Shown: positions 22,416 through 33,797 of the stretch, piece by piece
Position numbering within the stretch: the stretch's first letter is position 1
How the letters are laid out: every line of letters starts with the position of its first letter
Source: Gymnopus androsaceus JB14
Taxonomy: Eukaryota > Basidiomycota > Agaricomycetes > Agaricales > Omphalotaceae
DNA length: 64,000 nucleotides
Assembly (NCBI GenBank): GCA_009733575.1
Contig: ML769417.1
Location: 186,001 to 250,000, forward strand
Reading direction: 5' to 3'
Position numbers and translations under genes: made by a program
The notes under the pieces: model-generated
Database searches by the model: none
The model's input: the letters and a program-made list of their open reading frames with translations, nothing else
Told to the model about the DNA's origin: nothing

Positions 22416-23575
22416 TTTCTCCTAAACGGTTGTAATGCGATCTTGCCCATAACGAACCGGCGTATAGCGTCCAGACTCCGTGAAGGTGCAATGGTAGATG
22501 CCATAGGGAAGAGCGAGAAATAAAAAAATAGATAGTCTCTGAATCACGCGCCATCAAGACCACGCGTCTCGTTCCTGTGAGTCACATCGAGACGCGTATG
22601 CATTGTCAATCCTCTGATGCTGCTCAGCGTCATACCAGCTATCGAGATTTAACAAATCCAAGCTTCGAGAGTATTGTTATTTCTCTATTTCTTCGAATTT
22701 TTACCAGTCTCCGGCACTAAGTACTTGGACACTGGCACTAGAATAACGTTCAAGACTCCCGTCAAATGTATGTTAGACAAGCTATAAGCTTTTTACCTTG
22801 ACAGAGTCGTTGAAAGGTGGTGCTCTGGTCTGGTATTATCTCAGCGGAAGTGACTATTAGTATGTATAGGGACTTGTATGATCGAATATTGACCCCTACA
22901 ATTGGCGAACGGCGTACAATTTCCCGTAGACTGTCTACAATTAAAAGCGAGTCGCCTAGTACAGATTAGGCTCTTATACAAAGTAAGCCTTGGTTGAAAC
23001 CTCGGCTCTCAGCGGTGTTGTTGCTTAACCCCGGACTCATTGCACTAGCTGGGGCTGATATGCACTATTAATGCTTCAATCGTTGTAGTGTGTCGCGGTC
23101 TTCAGCTAGGTCTGGAAGTAATCCAGGACTCTAATAAAGTCCTGCTGTAGATTGCCGCTAGCAGTACCTTCATTGGAATTGCTCCCAACGCTTGATTTCA
23201 TCATTGATACTGGCCGTCTACCAAGCTCTCAGTGCGCAGTTTCTATCCTAATTGAAGCTCTGCCATAGAGACTCTGCCTGAGAGTGACGGTCAGTATCAC
23301 AATGTCGGCCCTATTGTAGCTTCGGTGCCGCTACTCCGACGAAGCTCTTGGTAGAACTGCTTTCATAGTAGGACTACTTTAAGGACCCAGGCTTCTCCCT
23401 TCCCTTCTTCTATAAATCAGCGTTGTTTTTTCTTTCTTTGATTAATGTTGCACTCAAATATTAGTCGACTCGGACACAGTGACCGCGAATCAGTTCCACG
23501 TTTGTTTTACAAGCCGAAAATGTTCCGATAGCTTCTCCTTGACGTAGTACCAGAAACAAAAGAAAGAAACATTAC
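22416..23575. repeat. Intergenic repeat block, copy A
   Basis: No gene is visible. The block from about 22560 recurs at 36690-37162 plus 45894-46190, and at 49380-49740 plus 51089-51430. Landmarks are ACCCCTACAATTGGCGAACG at 22889 and CGCTTGATTTCATCATTGAT at 23191. It lies beyond the 3' end of monooxygenase remnants in each copy, so it belongs to the duplicated segment. This copy preserves the empty sites of the Copia insertion (ATTTC) and the TRIM-like insertion (AGTGT). Confidence 0.75.
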
Positions 23576-24010
23576 TCAATATGGGACACATGAATTACAC
23601 AAATTGGAGATGAGTTCAACGAGTAAACGTTCTATCTCATGGTCTGTGCGTCGCCTTAACTGGTTATAGATCCTTCCCATTAGTAATTTTTTCGAAACCC
23701 AGTCGCATTGAAGCGACGACGTCCGCAGGGATATCTCATTCCCATATTCGAATCGTAGGCCCTTCTCAGTGAAATATTGAAGTACTAGGCTGTCGCTATT
23801 CAACTTGATCTTTCCGTCTATAATCATTTGAGAAGCACCGGTATCTATATGAAGATCAGATGAGATATAGAGTATGAAGGAAGAAGAAACTGCATACCCC
23901 CGCTCCACTGGTTAAATACAACTCCATCCTTCCAGTTCCGTTAATTCCCTTGTTCAGCTTGAAACCACGGGTCGATAGTCCTTCGAGAAGTTCTCTGTCC
24001 GATTACTATA
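23576..24010 (-). pseudogene. Flavin monooxygenase C-terminal fragment
   Basis: Minus-strand sequence matches late exons of the monooxygenase at 58433-60603. The exon DTGASQMIIDGKIKL to TEKGLRFEYG is followed by a frame change where the other copy reads PADVV. A preceding exon (YLTSGAWYYL in the homologue) is recognisable at 23900-24010, and a tail matches the final TFTR-stop at about 23613. The FAD and NADPH-binding parts are absent. Confidence 0.7.
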
Positions 24011-24390
24011 GTAAATGACTGATGCAGTGAGCCTGAGGATCCGCTTTCACGTTGGCCCTGCAAAACGGCTTGATAATGATGTTGAGGTTCCTACTGTCGA
24101 AAGTCAAGAATAAGAGCTTCCAGGATATTCTTCAGAGCTGAACGTTTCTTGCGTTTGACGATTCACTTCGCTGGACTCGGAACTGCCTCAGACCTCTTCA
24201 GTCCCTGGCGAGTAATACTGACATATAATATTTTAGTCACTTCTGAGATGCGTGATCGATGGAAGGAAAACATGATATGCGGCGACGGTTTGTGAGAGCT
24301 GTGCTATTGAAGCTGCAAAGGAGTTGACACTGGCAGGGGAGAACACAAATAGGATTCGATGTATGTAATCGGAAGTAAATCCTCTTACAT

Positions 24391-25473
24391 TTAAGCAGAA
24401 TATTTGTCGACAAATCCAAGAATGAGTTTATTCGTAACTTCCGGTGCTTCATAGAATGGAGCATGCCCAACGCCAGGAAGAAGGTGAAATTCGGATTGAG
24501 CAAGATGATCTTTCATCCATTTCTCGAGTTTTTCGGCAACGAGGTGTTGATCGTCCTCTCCCTGAATTGCTATGTGGGGAAATCGATCTGCGATTTTCAT
24601 AATGGCAGAGGTATCATCCTGAATACGCTCTAGCATAATAAATTGTCGTATTATGGGCACCTATCGGTCATCGATAAGTAAAGAAAAATGAATCACAAGA
24701 CAATTAGAAGAGATTCTTACACTCGGAGCCGCACCTCCCAACCATTTCGCGTACACATCATAGGGAAGTTTGAACTTGGGGGAAACATAGGAAAAAACGA
24801 AATCGGAAAGAACTTTGGCAAATAAAGCAACGTCTTCTGTCCTGATTCCCGAAATTAGGCCAAGTACTGCTGGGTTTGCGACTTCTCCGTGCATATTGCT
24901 ATGAGGAATGGATCCCATCATTATATGACCAGCTAACGAGTCGGGGCCGTATTTGGCAATAACGTTGGCAGGAACAAACCCTAAAGAAGAAGGTTATTTT
25001 GTGGATTTGTGGAGATGAGTAGACCATTACCACCCGTAGCCCTGTGTGGTGTGATTCTCCGTGAAGAATTTCATGAATAGTCAGAGGAATGTACATACCA
25101 TGTTGCGACGAAAGGCTTTGTGACTTTGTAGGCATCTATGACAGCTTTAAAATCATCGGCTTGACGTTCAGACGAATATGCATCCTCGTTCAGTGGGCGT
25201 TCACTTCGTCCACATCCACGAACATCATACCGTATCTGGAAGCACAATCTAATTAAGCAAAATGCAACTTGGAGATAATGACTTCATACATACAATGTAC
25301 AATTTTTCCAACATCGTAGGATCGGTGTACTGCTTGTCGAACGCATCAGCAGTACAGGCAAATCCATGAATGAACACAACTGCTGGTTTCGAAGGATTTC
25401 CACAAGCCGCGGCCCAAATTTTGATACCGTCGGGCGAGGTAATGAATTGGCCTGGGGAGATATCGATAGACAT
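24391..25473 (-). CDS. Alpha/beta hydrolase, copy 1 (nucleophile Ser replaced)
   Basis: Five exons: 25294-25473, 25099-25235, 25031-25041, 24721-24980, 24391-24660, joining into an exact 286-codon frame. The fold is recognisable from PAVVFIHGFACTADAF (oxyanion region), RYDVRGCGRSERP, and the C-terminal GVGHAPFYEAPE carrying the catalytic His. The 11-nt microexon encodes the nucleophile elbow. Here it reads W-A-T-G-G, whereas copy 2 at 46508-47590 reads W-S-M-G-G. The usual Ser is therefore Ala (GCT for TCT), which predicts loss of hydrolase activity. The start ATG gives MSIDISPGQFITSPDG in both copies. The substrate cannot be inferred. It lies next to monooxygenase remnants. Confidence 0.85.
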
Positions 25474-25569
25474 GGAAAATGACAAGACTTTTCGGACCTA
25501 TGCAAGCATATATAGCACAGGCACGTATGTAGTTAGTAATCTATGGGGAGCTATGGGGAAGGAGTTAGG

Positions 25570-25758
25570 CTCGTGACCATCCGTTTCTATTTGAAACTAT
25601 GGCACAGCCATCTCGGACCGAAGGTAGACTCGCGACCAATCCCACCTACGTAATTTGTTTGGTGTAAACAACCAAAATCCGAAGGAAATTCCTACGTACG
25701 AATCCTTCGGTCCGAGATGGCTGTGCCATAGTTTCAAATAGAAACGGATGGTCACGAG
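25570..25758. repeat. Perfect 55-bp inverted repeat (foldback) at the MULE left end
   Basis: 25570-25624 and 25704-25758 are exact reverse complements over 55 bp with a 79-bp spacer. The sequence starts within the MULE terminal motif. It could be a foldback terminus of the MULE or a small MITE that shares its ends. Confidence 0.9.
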
Positions 25759-26886
25759 ACCGAAGGATCTGTAGACGTAGGAATTATTTCATGTAAGCAG
25801 ATAAGCGAGCGCTAAAATATACAGTTGAAGATCGGTCAGTTATACAAGATCGCGTACTTATACAAACTTCTACAACATGTAGAATGCCATGAACACTGTG
25901 CCTTCTGTCTGGGAAGGCTAAATATCATTCTCAGACATCAGGTGAAGGTTTAGAATACCACAGATGATCTTGGGAGCCTTTGTGCCCATTGCCATGGAGA
26001 TGCCGAAAAGGGTGGGATTTTGATGTGAATGGGATTGCTATGTTATACAAAGTGTATCCTCAATTTAAGAACAAGGGAAGTGCCAAAAATTCTGAAAATA
26101 TTCATGGAGATTCTCTCATATAATATAAACATTTTGTTCAGCAAGAATATTTAGTGAAAGGTAGCAGATGCGCTAATAATTACAATAAAGGTATTTGCTG
26201 TATAAGAAGCTGGTCTTTAACTGTAGATAACACTATTTACAAAACAGCACTCATACGTACACTATCAGCTGATTACACCATGTACTAAATGAGCAGCGGT
26301 GGCATAACAGCATTCAATGTAATATACCAGGCACCATTATTATTATAAAATGACAGAGCCTTGGGTTCCATTCCCCTCGTGCCATATTTTTGTATAATAT
26401 TACTGTACTACAGTATAGATTTTTAAGCAATGCATTTGGTGAATCCTAATGAGAGTGAGCCCCCAGTATTGCCAAAACTTGGGGAACCAATGGTTAGGGT
26501 TTGGGGCTTGGCATAGTTTGAAAGCATAAACGAGGCTTTAGAGTGCAGGCCCAAAGTTTGTACGCCTTGAGCCTGAAGTTATCTATAGGTCATGTGGGCC
26601 AACCTGCTTACCTAAAATGGCGCCATACTTTGGGCTGACTGGAAACGCAGGTGGGATTGGTCGCGAGTCAAGTTTTGACTTCGTACCCTGTGCACATGAT
26701 ATCCCTTTTTGGAAAGAGCTTACATTAGCAGCGGAAATTCATTTTATTATTATTTCTGTCCGGCGGGTGGCCTATTGTGGCCTGCAGACAATGAATAATT
26801 TTGTCAAAGCAGATGTTCAGCTTTCTACTACTTCTCACTGCTCTCTGTGCTCACCAACTCTAATCCATGTTGTTCTTTGAGTTCCA
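25759..26886. other. MULE 5' non-coding region
   Basis: AT-rich, without coding signal. It contains 26649-26669, an exact 21-bp reverse complement of 25627-25647. It probably holds the transposase promoter and leader. Confidence 0.5.
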
Positions 26887-27359
26887 AATCAAGAAACCCA
26901 CTCTTGCCAATTCAATTTGCTCCCCAACATTGTCCATCAAAGATCAACAGCCCGATCCGATCGTAACTCCTGTAGGCAGCCTTGCATATGACCACAACCA
27001 TGATTATTCATTGGAATGGAATTCAATGACAGAAATGGAGGCCTGGTTGAATGAGGAAGAAGAGAGCAGACTGGTTGAATATGTGGTGGAGGAGAAGCCC
27101 AGTCCAACCACCAATAATTGGTTAACAAAGACTGTCTATGTTTGTGGTAGACAGCTTTCCGGTGGAAAGAAGAATTATCTCAAAAAGCACTCATGGAGTC
27201 AGAAAGTTGAATGCAAAAAGACTGGTTGCAGTTCTTGCCTTATCATGAAGACTTATCAAGGGACCAGCACTATTTTGGGTCACTACGAAGCGGAGCATAG
27301 CCACCCAACTGGGAGTGAAAATGCCCATTATACATGTATATCAAAACAGACTTGTGCTG

Positions 27360-28585
27360 TGTCAAGCCTCATGCACGCTTGTGCATGAATCTCAACAATT
27401 CCTTTGGACTTGTGTTCATCCAATTGCCCCTGTTCCAGTAGTATTTAAGTAGTTACATACATATTACAAATCAGATCAGTTCTTTGTTCATACCACCATC
27501 TCCTCAGCAACATCCAGGGCTGAGTACATCTTGATGACGGCACGGGGATGCTCAGACTCCCTCGGTATCTCCCCCTCAAACTCATGCAGGTTTGAGCCAC
27601 ACTCAAAGCTCAATCTGGTGCCACATCTGAGCGCAAAGGAAATGCAAATACTCGCACTGAACAGATCATATGTGAAGGAATGTAATGGGATCAGAACCGG
27701 GATGCACAGAAAACAATAGAACTGGTAGATGAGCAGTGAGAGGTATCCAGATCAAAGCATATCAATGGTAGCGGGACATTTTCAAATGCAGGATAGGATG
27801 GAATGAACATGGACTTGTGAAGGAATATCCAAGCATTGGAGAAGATGTGAGTAGCGGACATCATCTTGGAAGGAATAGACTGGGACAGATGTGATTGCAA
27901 TGATAAATAATGAAGAACATATGTCGAGTATGGCAGTTGTAATGATAAACAATTGTCAAAGGGATTCGTTATCCCCCAATCTTTCAAGTACAGCAGTCGC
28001 AATGATAAACATTGAGCATATCTGTCAAGTACAAACAGATCTTATAATGATGAACAATAGATTTGGCCCATTTATCAAGTACAAGCATTGAATGTTGTGA
28101 ATGGATGTTGGAATATGGTGATGGAATTTGATGAATGCATTGGCGTTGGGAATGATAGAATCCAAATGGATGGATGTTGAGACTCGACCCAGTGGTCAAA
28201 GCTGAGGCCAATACAAATAGCGAATGATATGGACTGGTCTGCAGAGGATGATGCAGATAACGACCGAGAAAGGAGGTAAAGAGACCCTAAATAGATCCCT
28301 CCTCGCGGTAGGCTCCAGATGTAATGCTGACTCGTACACTGAACGTGAACAAGCAACAGGTTCGAGGAGAGGTGAAACCAAATCTCAGACAAAAGTAAGA
28401 TTCACGGGCTCAAACGGAGATGAACGAGAGAAGTAGGAAGTATCTTCTCCTAAATGTATATAGTGCCTTTTATAGTAACTATGTACAATCAAGAGTATCT
28501 AATATGTATGACATGTAAGTAATATGGATGACCAAGTCCAGAGGACTTGTCGAGGTTCATGCACAGACATGTGTGAGGCTCAACA
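27360..28585. mobile_element. LTR element with LTRs in inverted orientation
   Basis: 27360-27625 is a plus-oriented LTR related to the 269-bp LTRs at 49741 and 50820 (TGTCAAGCCTCATGCACG). 28320-28585 is a minus-oriented 266-bp LTR with the same 5' end type (TGTTGAGCCTCACACATG) but a diverged body. Between them, 27630-28319 matches the internal region of the 49741 element in minus orientation. The unit is flanked by GCTG (27356-27359 and 28586-28589), and its removal restores the MULE reading frame. It has no coding capacity. Confidence 0.75.
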
Positions 28586-29803
28586 GCTGTGGGTGAAAGG
28601 CTTTTGAGGCTGGGAATTTCACCAGATAAAGTTGTACATGTCTTGCTGTATATATATTGGAAAACACTGACATCTTGCATCAGTTAAATCAGATTCAGAG
28701 CCAGGTGTTCTCTGAGGAGAATCTTGATGCATTGAAGAGTGGAATACAGCATGTAATCAGTTTATCATGTGTCGTGATATTTGTAGAATCGAACAGATGA
28801 TCGAAGCAGAAACAATCAGGCTAGCTTCTCAAGATGGCATGTCAGTCCTGAAATGGGTTGAAGATTTGTGTAGTTGAGATCATTTTGTGTACTTGAAGAC
28901 CAAATCTGATCCCGTACCCCAGGGAACGCAGATCAAGAAGGACAGCTTCATTTTGACAGTGCAGACAAGGTATCAAAAAGAATGCTGGGAGAAGTGGGCT
29001 GATAACCAACTGGCATGTATCGATGCAACTCATAATACTACCTATTACAGTGGAATGAGTCTGTTCACCCCAAGGGGCACTTGGCATCCAAATGGCAGAC
29101 CATCACCTACCTTGCCTAGTTAGGAAAGGTACCAAGCGAGGCTCTGATTAGCATGCGCAGTGCCACATTTAACTTTTTTCATCTACACTTCCACAAATCT
29201 TAACATACCCATACAAATATTTGCTACTGCACTCATATATGTTGTAAAGTCTACCATAGTCAGCTACTTTTACTTTAGCAATAGCTCTTGCCCTTTACAA
29301 TGCAAAAAGCTTGGTGCGATTGTTATTAAGCGCCTAGATTGGCATTGGTTTTTTGATGACAACATAACAAGTCACATTAAGAGGGCTTTGTCTGCCATTC
29401 TGGTGCCGAATGCCCCTTGGTTCACCCTTCTCGCCAGGGATGAGTGGGGTCATAGTATGCCATGCGGTTGGATGGTCTTGTCTAATGCACAGGAAACTAC
29501 AATCAATTTCTTCCTTTCAACTATCCGCATCCAAAATCCAACCATCATTCTGGCATAAGCTATGTCTGATAAGGATCATGGTCAGATGAATGTGCTTTGA
29601 CGTGTCTATCACAAGTCAAGGCTCTTCTTATGCTGGTGGCATGTACTCCATGCATGGCAACAGCATTTTGTGACTTCACATTACCCGGAACTATGGAAGT
29701 TGCTAAAGAAGTGGATACAAGTAGCAATAAAGGCTAAGTTTGATGCTTATTGGGAAAAGATCAAGCTTTTAGCTCCTCTGAGCTTGATAGTTTACTTTGA
29801 AAA

Positions 29804-30543
29804 TGCTATATCCATGCTATCATCACCGCTCATTTCCAACACTTACCGCCAATTTCCAATCATTTGCCATTGATCAATCAATCTTTTGATGTAACTACTG
29901 TTATATCCATACAATCATCACCACTCATTGCCGACGTCCAACACTCGCTGCCAATGTTCGACACTTGCCGCTGATTTCCGATCAATCGCCATCGATCAAT
30001 CGACATATTGATCTGATAGCTGCCCTTTACCTTTGGAAACATATCATGTTTGGACACACTTTCCGACACTTATTGTTTTATTCCTCTTATATTCTTTTGT
30101 CTTTCTTACTGAATTACTTTATTGTTATACTTACTGAATACACTCCCGGATATATATTACTTATTGTTCTTTACATTTATCCGTTTATCCGAACTCACTA
30201 GTATTTAAGTAGTATACCATGTATATTAACTTTAGTTCGAAAATCAACTTAGCCTAGCTGATCTTCTCTATTCTTATTTCCGACATCTCCGCCGTTCAAT
30301 CGATCGACATTGCGATCGATTTGCGATCGACTTGTGGCTGTGCGTTCGCTCCGCTCCACCCTTCTTCCACTCCTTCCCTCTGGGACACATTACAGTGTGT
30401 TAAGGGTGTTGCTAATAGCTTCACCAAGTCCCGTTACTTCAAAGGTCCAACCCGGATCATTGATTGATTGACATCGGTCGATTCCCACGATCGATTTGCG
30501 ATCAATTTCCCGCCGCTTTGATCTGGGCTGCACGGGCTTAACA
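29804..30543 (+). mobile_element. Solo LTR (740 bp), plus orientation
   Basis: It starts TGCTATATCCATGC and ends GGGCTTAACA, flanked by the 5-bp duplication GAAAA (29799-29803 and 30544-30548). It interrupts the MULE transposase after VYFEN. The same LTR family recurs inverted at 30623-32563. Confidence 0.85.
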
Positions 30544-30622
30544 GAAAAGCATTGTTGAATAATATCACCACCTGGTCTGCTATCTATAGACAAGACTGGA
30601 ACATCTTTGTTCTATGTGATAC

Positions 30623-32563
30623 TGTTAAGCCTGTGCAGCCCAGATTGAAGCAGCGGGAAATTGATTGCAAATCGATCGTGGGAATCGACCGATGCCGATC
30701 AATCGATGATCCGGGTTGGACCTTTGAAGTAACGGGACTTGGTGAAGCTATTAGCAACACCCTTAACACACTGTAATGTGTCCCAGAGGGAAGGAGTGGA
30801 AGAAGGGTGGAGCGGAGCGAACGCACAGCCGCAAGTCGATCGCAATGTCGATCGATTGAACGGTATTGTAGTTGTACTGTTCTGATAGTAGCCAGAAGCT
30901 AGAATCTGAATCAGCACTGTTTTGTGCGAGGTTCTTTAGTGAGTTGTCAAGGATTCCTCCTTTGAATTAAGCCAAACTTGTTAAGTTGAAGTAAGACTTT
31001 GATTTCACAAAGTAGAACTTGTTAAAAGAAAGGGGGCTTTGCTTTTCAGCAAACAACAAGTTCTAGGAAATGCTTTACAGCAGGACAACAGGGGTTTTAT
31101 GGCCAAGTGCCAATATAGGAGAACAATAGGACCAAGTGTCCAAAACAATAGGCCAAGTGCCTTTCAAAACAATGGGACCAAGTGTCCAAAACAATAAGAC
31201 CAAGTGTCTTTTCAACCAAACAATGTTCACACTATAATTAGTGGGCCAACTTTTTATTGGAGAATTAAAGACCTGAGAGCGACAAACTATCAACTCAAAG
31301 TAACTTTCTTCACAAACAGCTACCAGTGGAATTACTGCTGTTGCTTCACTGAAAGAACCCTGCAATTGGTTTTCACAATTGGTACAGAAACCTCTGAGAT
31401 TGTAGCCTTTGTGGGGAATACTAATCTGGGGAAAACACAACACACTGTGATCCCTTATATACCTACTGGGGCCTTTTCTATAAATAGTAACTATGTACAG
31501 TAATATGGATCAATAAGCGAGATATGAGATGAGTAAGATGCAAAAATAGTGTTTGTAATACAGGGTATATCAGTCATCCAAAGGATCACTAAGCCTTTCA
31601 TGTTTACTCAGCTTAAGGGCATTACTAATGTGTATCTGTAAGCACCTTTTGCTGTATCAATAAGCCAACTTGTTTTGTATGAATCAGCATGCATATATGC
31701 TTACTGATCCATATCTTTATAACCACCAATTTAGATCCAGACTATAATCTAGCTTTAAGCCTAGTATGTCTCATGGACTACACCTCCACTTGTGAACATA
31801 TAAGTTCCCTTGAATATGCAATAGCAAAGTCTAGCCTCATCTTGAGTGATCTATAACAAATTCTAGAATCACCCTCATAGGACTTTTAATGAAGTGCAGT
31901 GTGCGATATATGCATGTATACCATACACAATGCTACTACAGTGGGTAAAATAGACTGCAACATGCTTTGGCTAACAGTTTGGGACTCACTATAGCCCTTA
32001 GTGTCCAAAGTACAAAGTAGATATGCTTGAAATAGCAAGATCTAGATTATACAGGCCTGGCCATAAAACTGGCGTAATAATGGTGGAGATGTCGGAAATA
32101 AGAATAGAGAAGATCAGCTAGGCTAAGTTGATTTTCGAACTAAAGTTACGATACATGGTATACTACTTAAATACTAGTGAGTTCGGATAAACGCATAAAT
32201 GTAAAGAACAATAAGTAATATATATCCGGGAGTGTATTCAGTAAGTATAACAATAAAGTAATTCAGTAAGAAAGACAAAAGAATATAAGAGGAATAAAAC
32301 AATAAGTATCGGAAAGTGTGTCCAAACATGATAGGGATGTTTCCGAAGGTAAAGGGCAGCTATCAGATCAATATGTCAATTGATCGGAAATTGGCAGCAA
32401 GTGTTGAACATCGACAGCGAGTGTCAGACATCGGCAATGAGCGGTGATGATTGTATGGATATAACAGTAGTTACATCAAAAGGTTGATTGATCAATGGCA
32501 AATGATCGCGGAAATTGGCAGTAAGTGTTGGAAATGAGCGGTGATGATAGCATGGATATAACA
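30623..32563 (-). mobile_element. Solo LTR of the same family, minus orientation, itself interrupted
   Basis: The reverse complement of the LTR family at 29804-30543, split by the insert at 30867-32072. It is flanked by the 5-bp duplication GATAC (30618-30622 and 32564-32568). Removal joins FVLCDT to NMLVEV of the MULE transposase. Only 79 bp of transposase separates it from the plus-strand solo LTR. Confidence 0.85.
30867..32072. mobile_element. Unclassified 1.2-kb insertion inside a solo LTR
   Basis: The bounds are inferred because the flanking LTR halves match the continuous LTR at 29804-30543 around its position 30292. The edges read TATTGTAG and (reverse-complemented) TATTACGC. No coding frame or LTR pair is recognised. 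A run of short phrases based on CCAAGTG (31106-31210) gives a locally repetitive patch. Confidence 0.6.
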
Positions 32564-33364
32564 GATACAAACATGCTTGTTGAAGTGTAGGTTTTCTATA
32601 TATTACCAGATCTATTGTCTGACAGATGGAAATCGCAGGTAGCACCATATACTGAAGGGGAAATTTCTTGAAGGAAAGAGAAACCATTGCCTCAACCATC
32701 TTCTTTACATTCTTGTTGATCATGCTATCCCTTATTTCCTCCATCATCACCACCATCAGAAGTTTGGATTTGAAGGTGTCAATCTTGAGGTTAAATAGTG
32801 CATTGCAATCGAGAAAAGAGCCGAGTCTATTCCAGCTTCAGCCATTACTCCAGAAAAGCTTGAAGATGGAACTCAGTCTCTGACTGCTTTTAATGTTTAG
32901 TCACAATCTGACTCGGAGGTTTGGTATTGTGTTGACACAGAGTTGTCAAAATGCACATGTATCTCCTTTCCCATCATTTGCTTCTGCAAGCATATCTGTG
33001 CAGTCTGACGTGTGTTTCCAGAGACAGTGAAGTCAGTCCCTCCCTCTACTCTCATTTGCATTCCAGGCCCATCTGACAGCAATGCATCTCAATCAAACTT
33101 AAATGCATGTGACCCAGAGGCTCCTCACTCTTCTACATCCAACACTGAAGAGCAAACATTCTTCTACAAAATTACTTTGAAACTCTCATCCTTGACAATT
33201 TCATTCTGACAAAATCCACCTGCCATTACACCATCTCTCCGAGCTCTTCAAACCCAGCTATCCCATGTAATTGAAGAACTTGAACACTTCAACGAGACTT
33301 TTTTGCCACCAAGAAAGAAAGTTGCACCAAATCAAGGCTCATGGCATGAAATGGCCAATGTTAT

Positions 33365-33797
33365 TGTCACAGATTTCCCTATTTCATTATATCTTATCTA
33401 TGACATATTTTATTATCTTATCTTAGTGCATTATCTTGACACTTTTATTATCTAGTATAGATGTACATATGCTTCTTAGCTACTCCATCAAACCCTTGCA
33501 GGGATGTTATCTCCATCCTTACAGGGTTGCTCCACCCTTGTAGAGATGGTATCTCCATCCCAACAGGGTTGATCTACCCCTTGTTTCAAACCCACATGGA
33601 TAGGTATCATAGGTCTTATGTAGTAGTGACTGGGGTCCCAGTCCCTTTGTATATAAGTAGACTGGTCTGAGCTCAGAGACCTCAGACTCAATAACATCTT
33701 CATTGTCTTCATACAAGCACTTCTCTTTCTACACACTCAGCTTAATCTTTGTTGCCAACCTCCAAATCCATAGCAGGTGAGTAAGGGATTTGTGATA
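33365..33797 (+). mobile_element. Solo LTR (433 bp) in the MULE C-terminal region
   Basis: It starts TGTCACAG and ends TTTGTGATA, flanked by the 5-bp duplication GTTAT (33360-33364 and 33798-33802). Removing it rejoins WHEMANV to MGVEVKGSKKRKHT in frame. Inside are a TATA-like TATATAAG at 33650 and a short array of CTCCATCC-ACAGGGTTG phrases (33490-33575), consistent with an LTR promoter region. Confidence 0.85.

Noticed and set aside
23440..24390. A complete second monooxygenase gene upstream of hydrolase copy 1.
   Set aside because: Only late exons are present; FAD and NADPH motifs are missing and the frame is broken.
29804..32563. A single giant foldback transposon.
   Set aside because: Each arm has a different 5-bp target duplication and the loop is host MULE coding sequence, so two separate solo-LTR insertions explain it.
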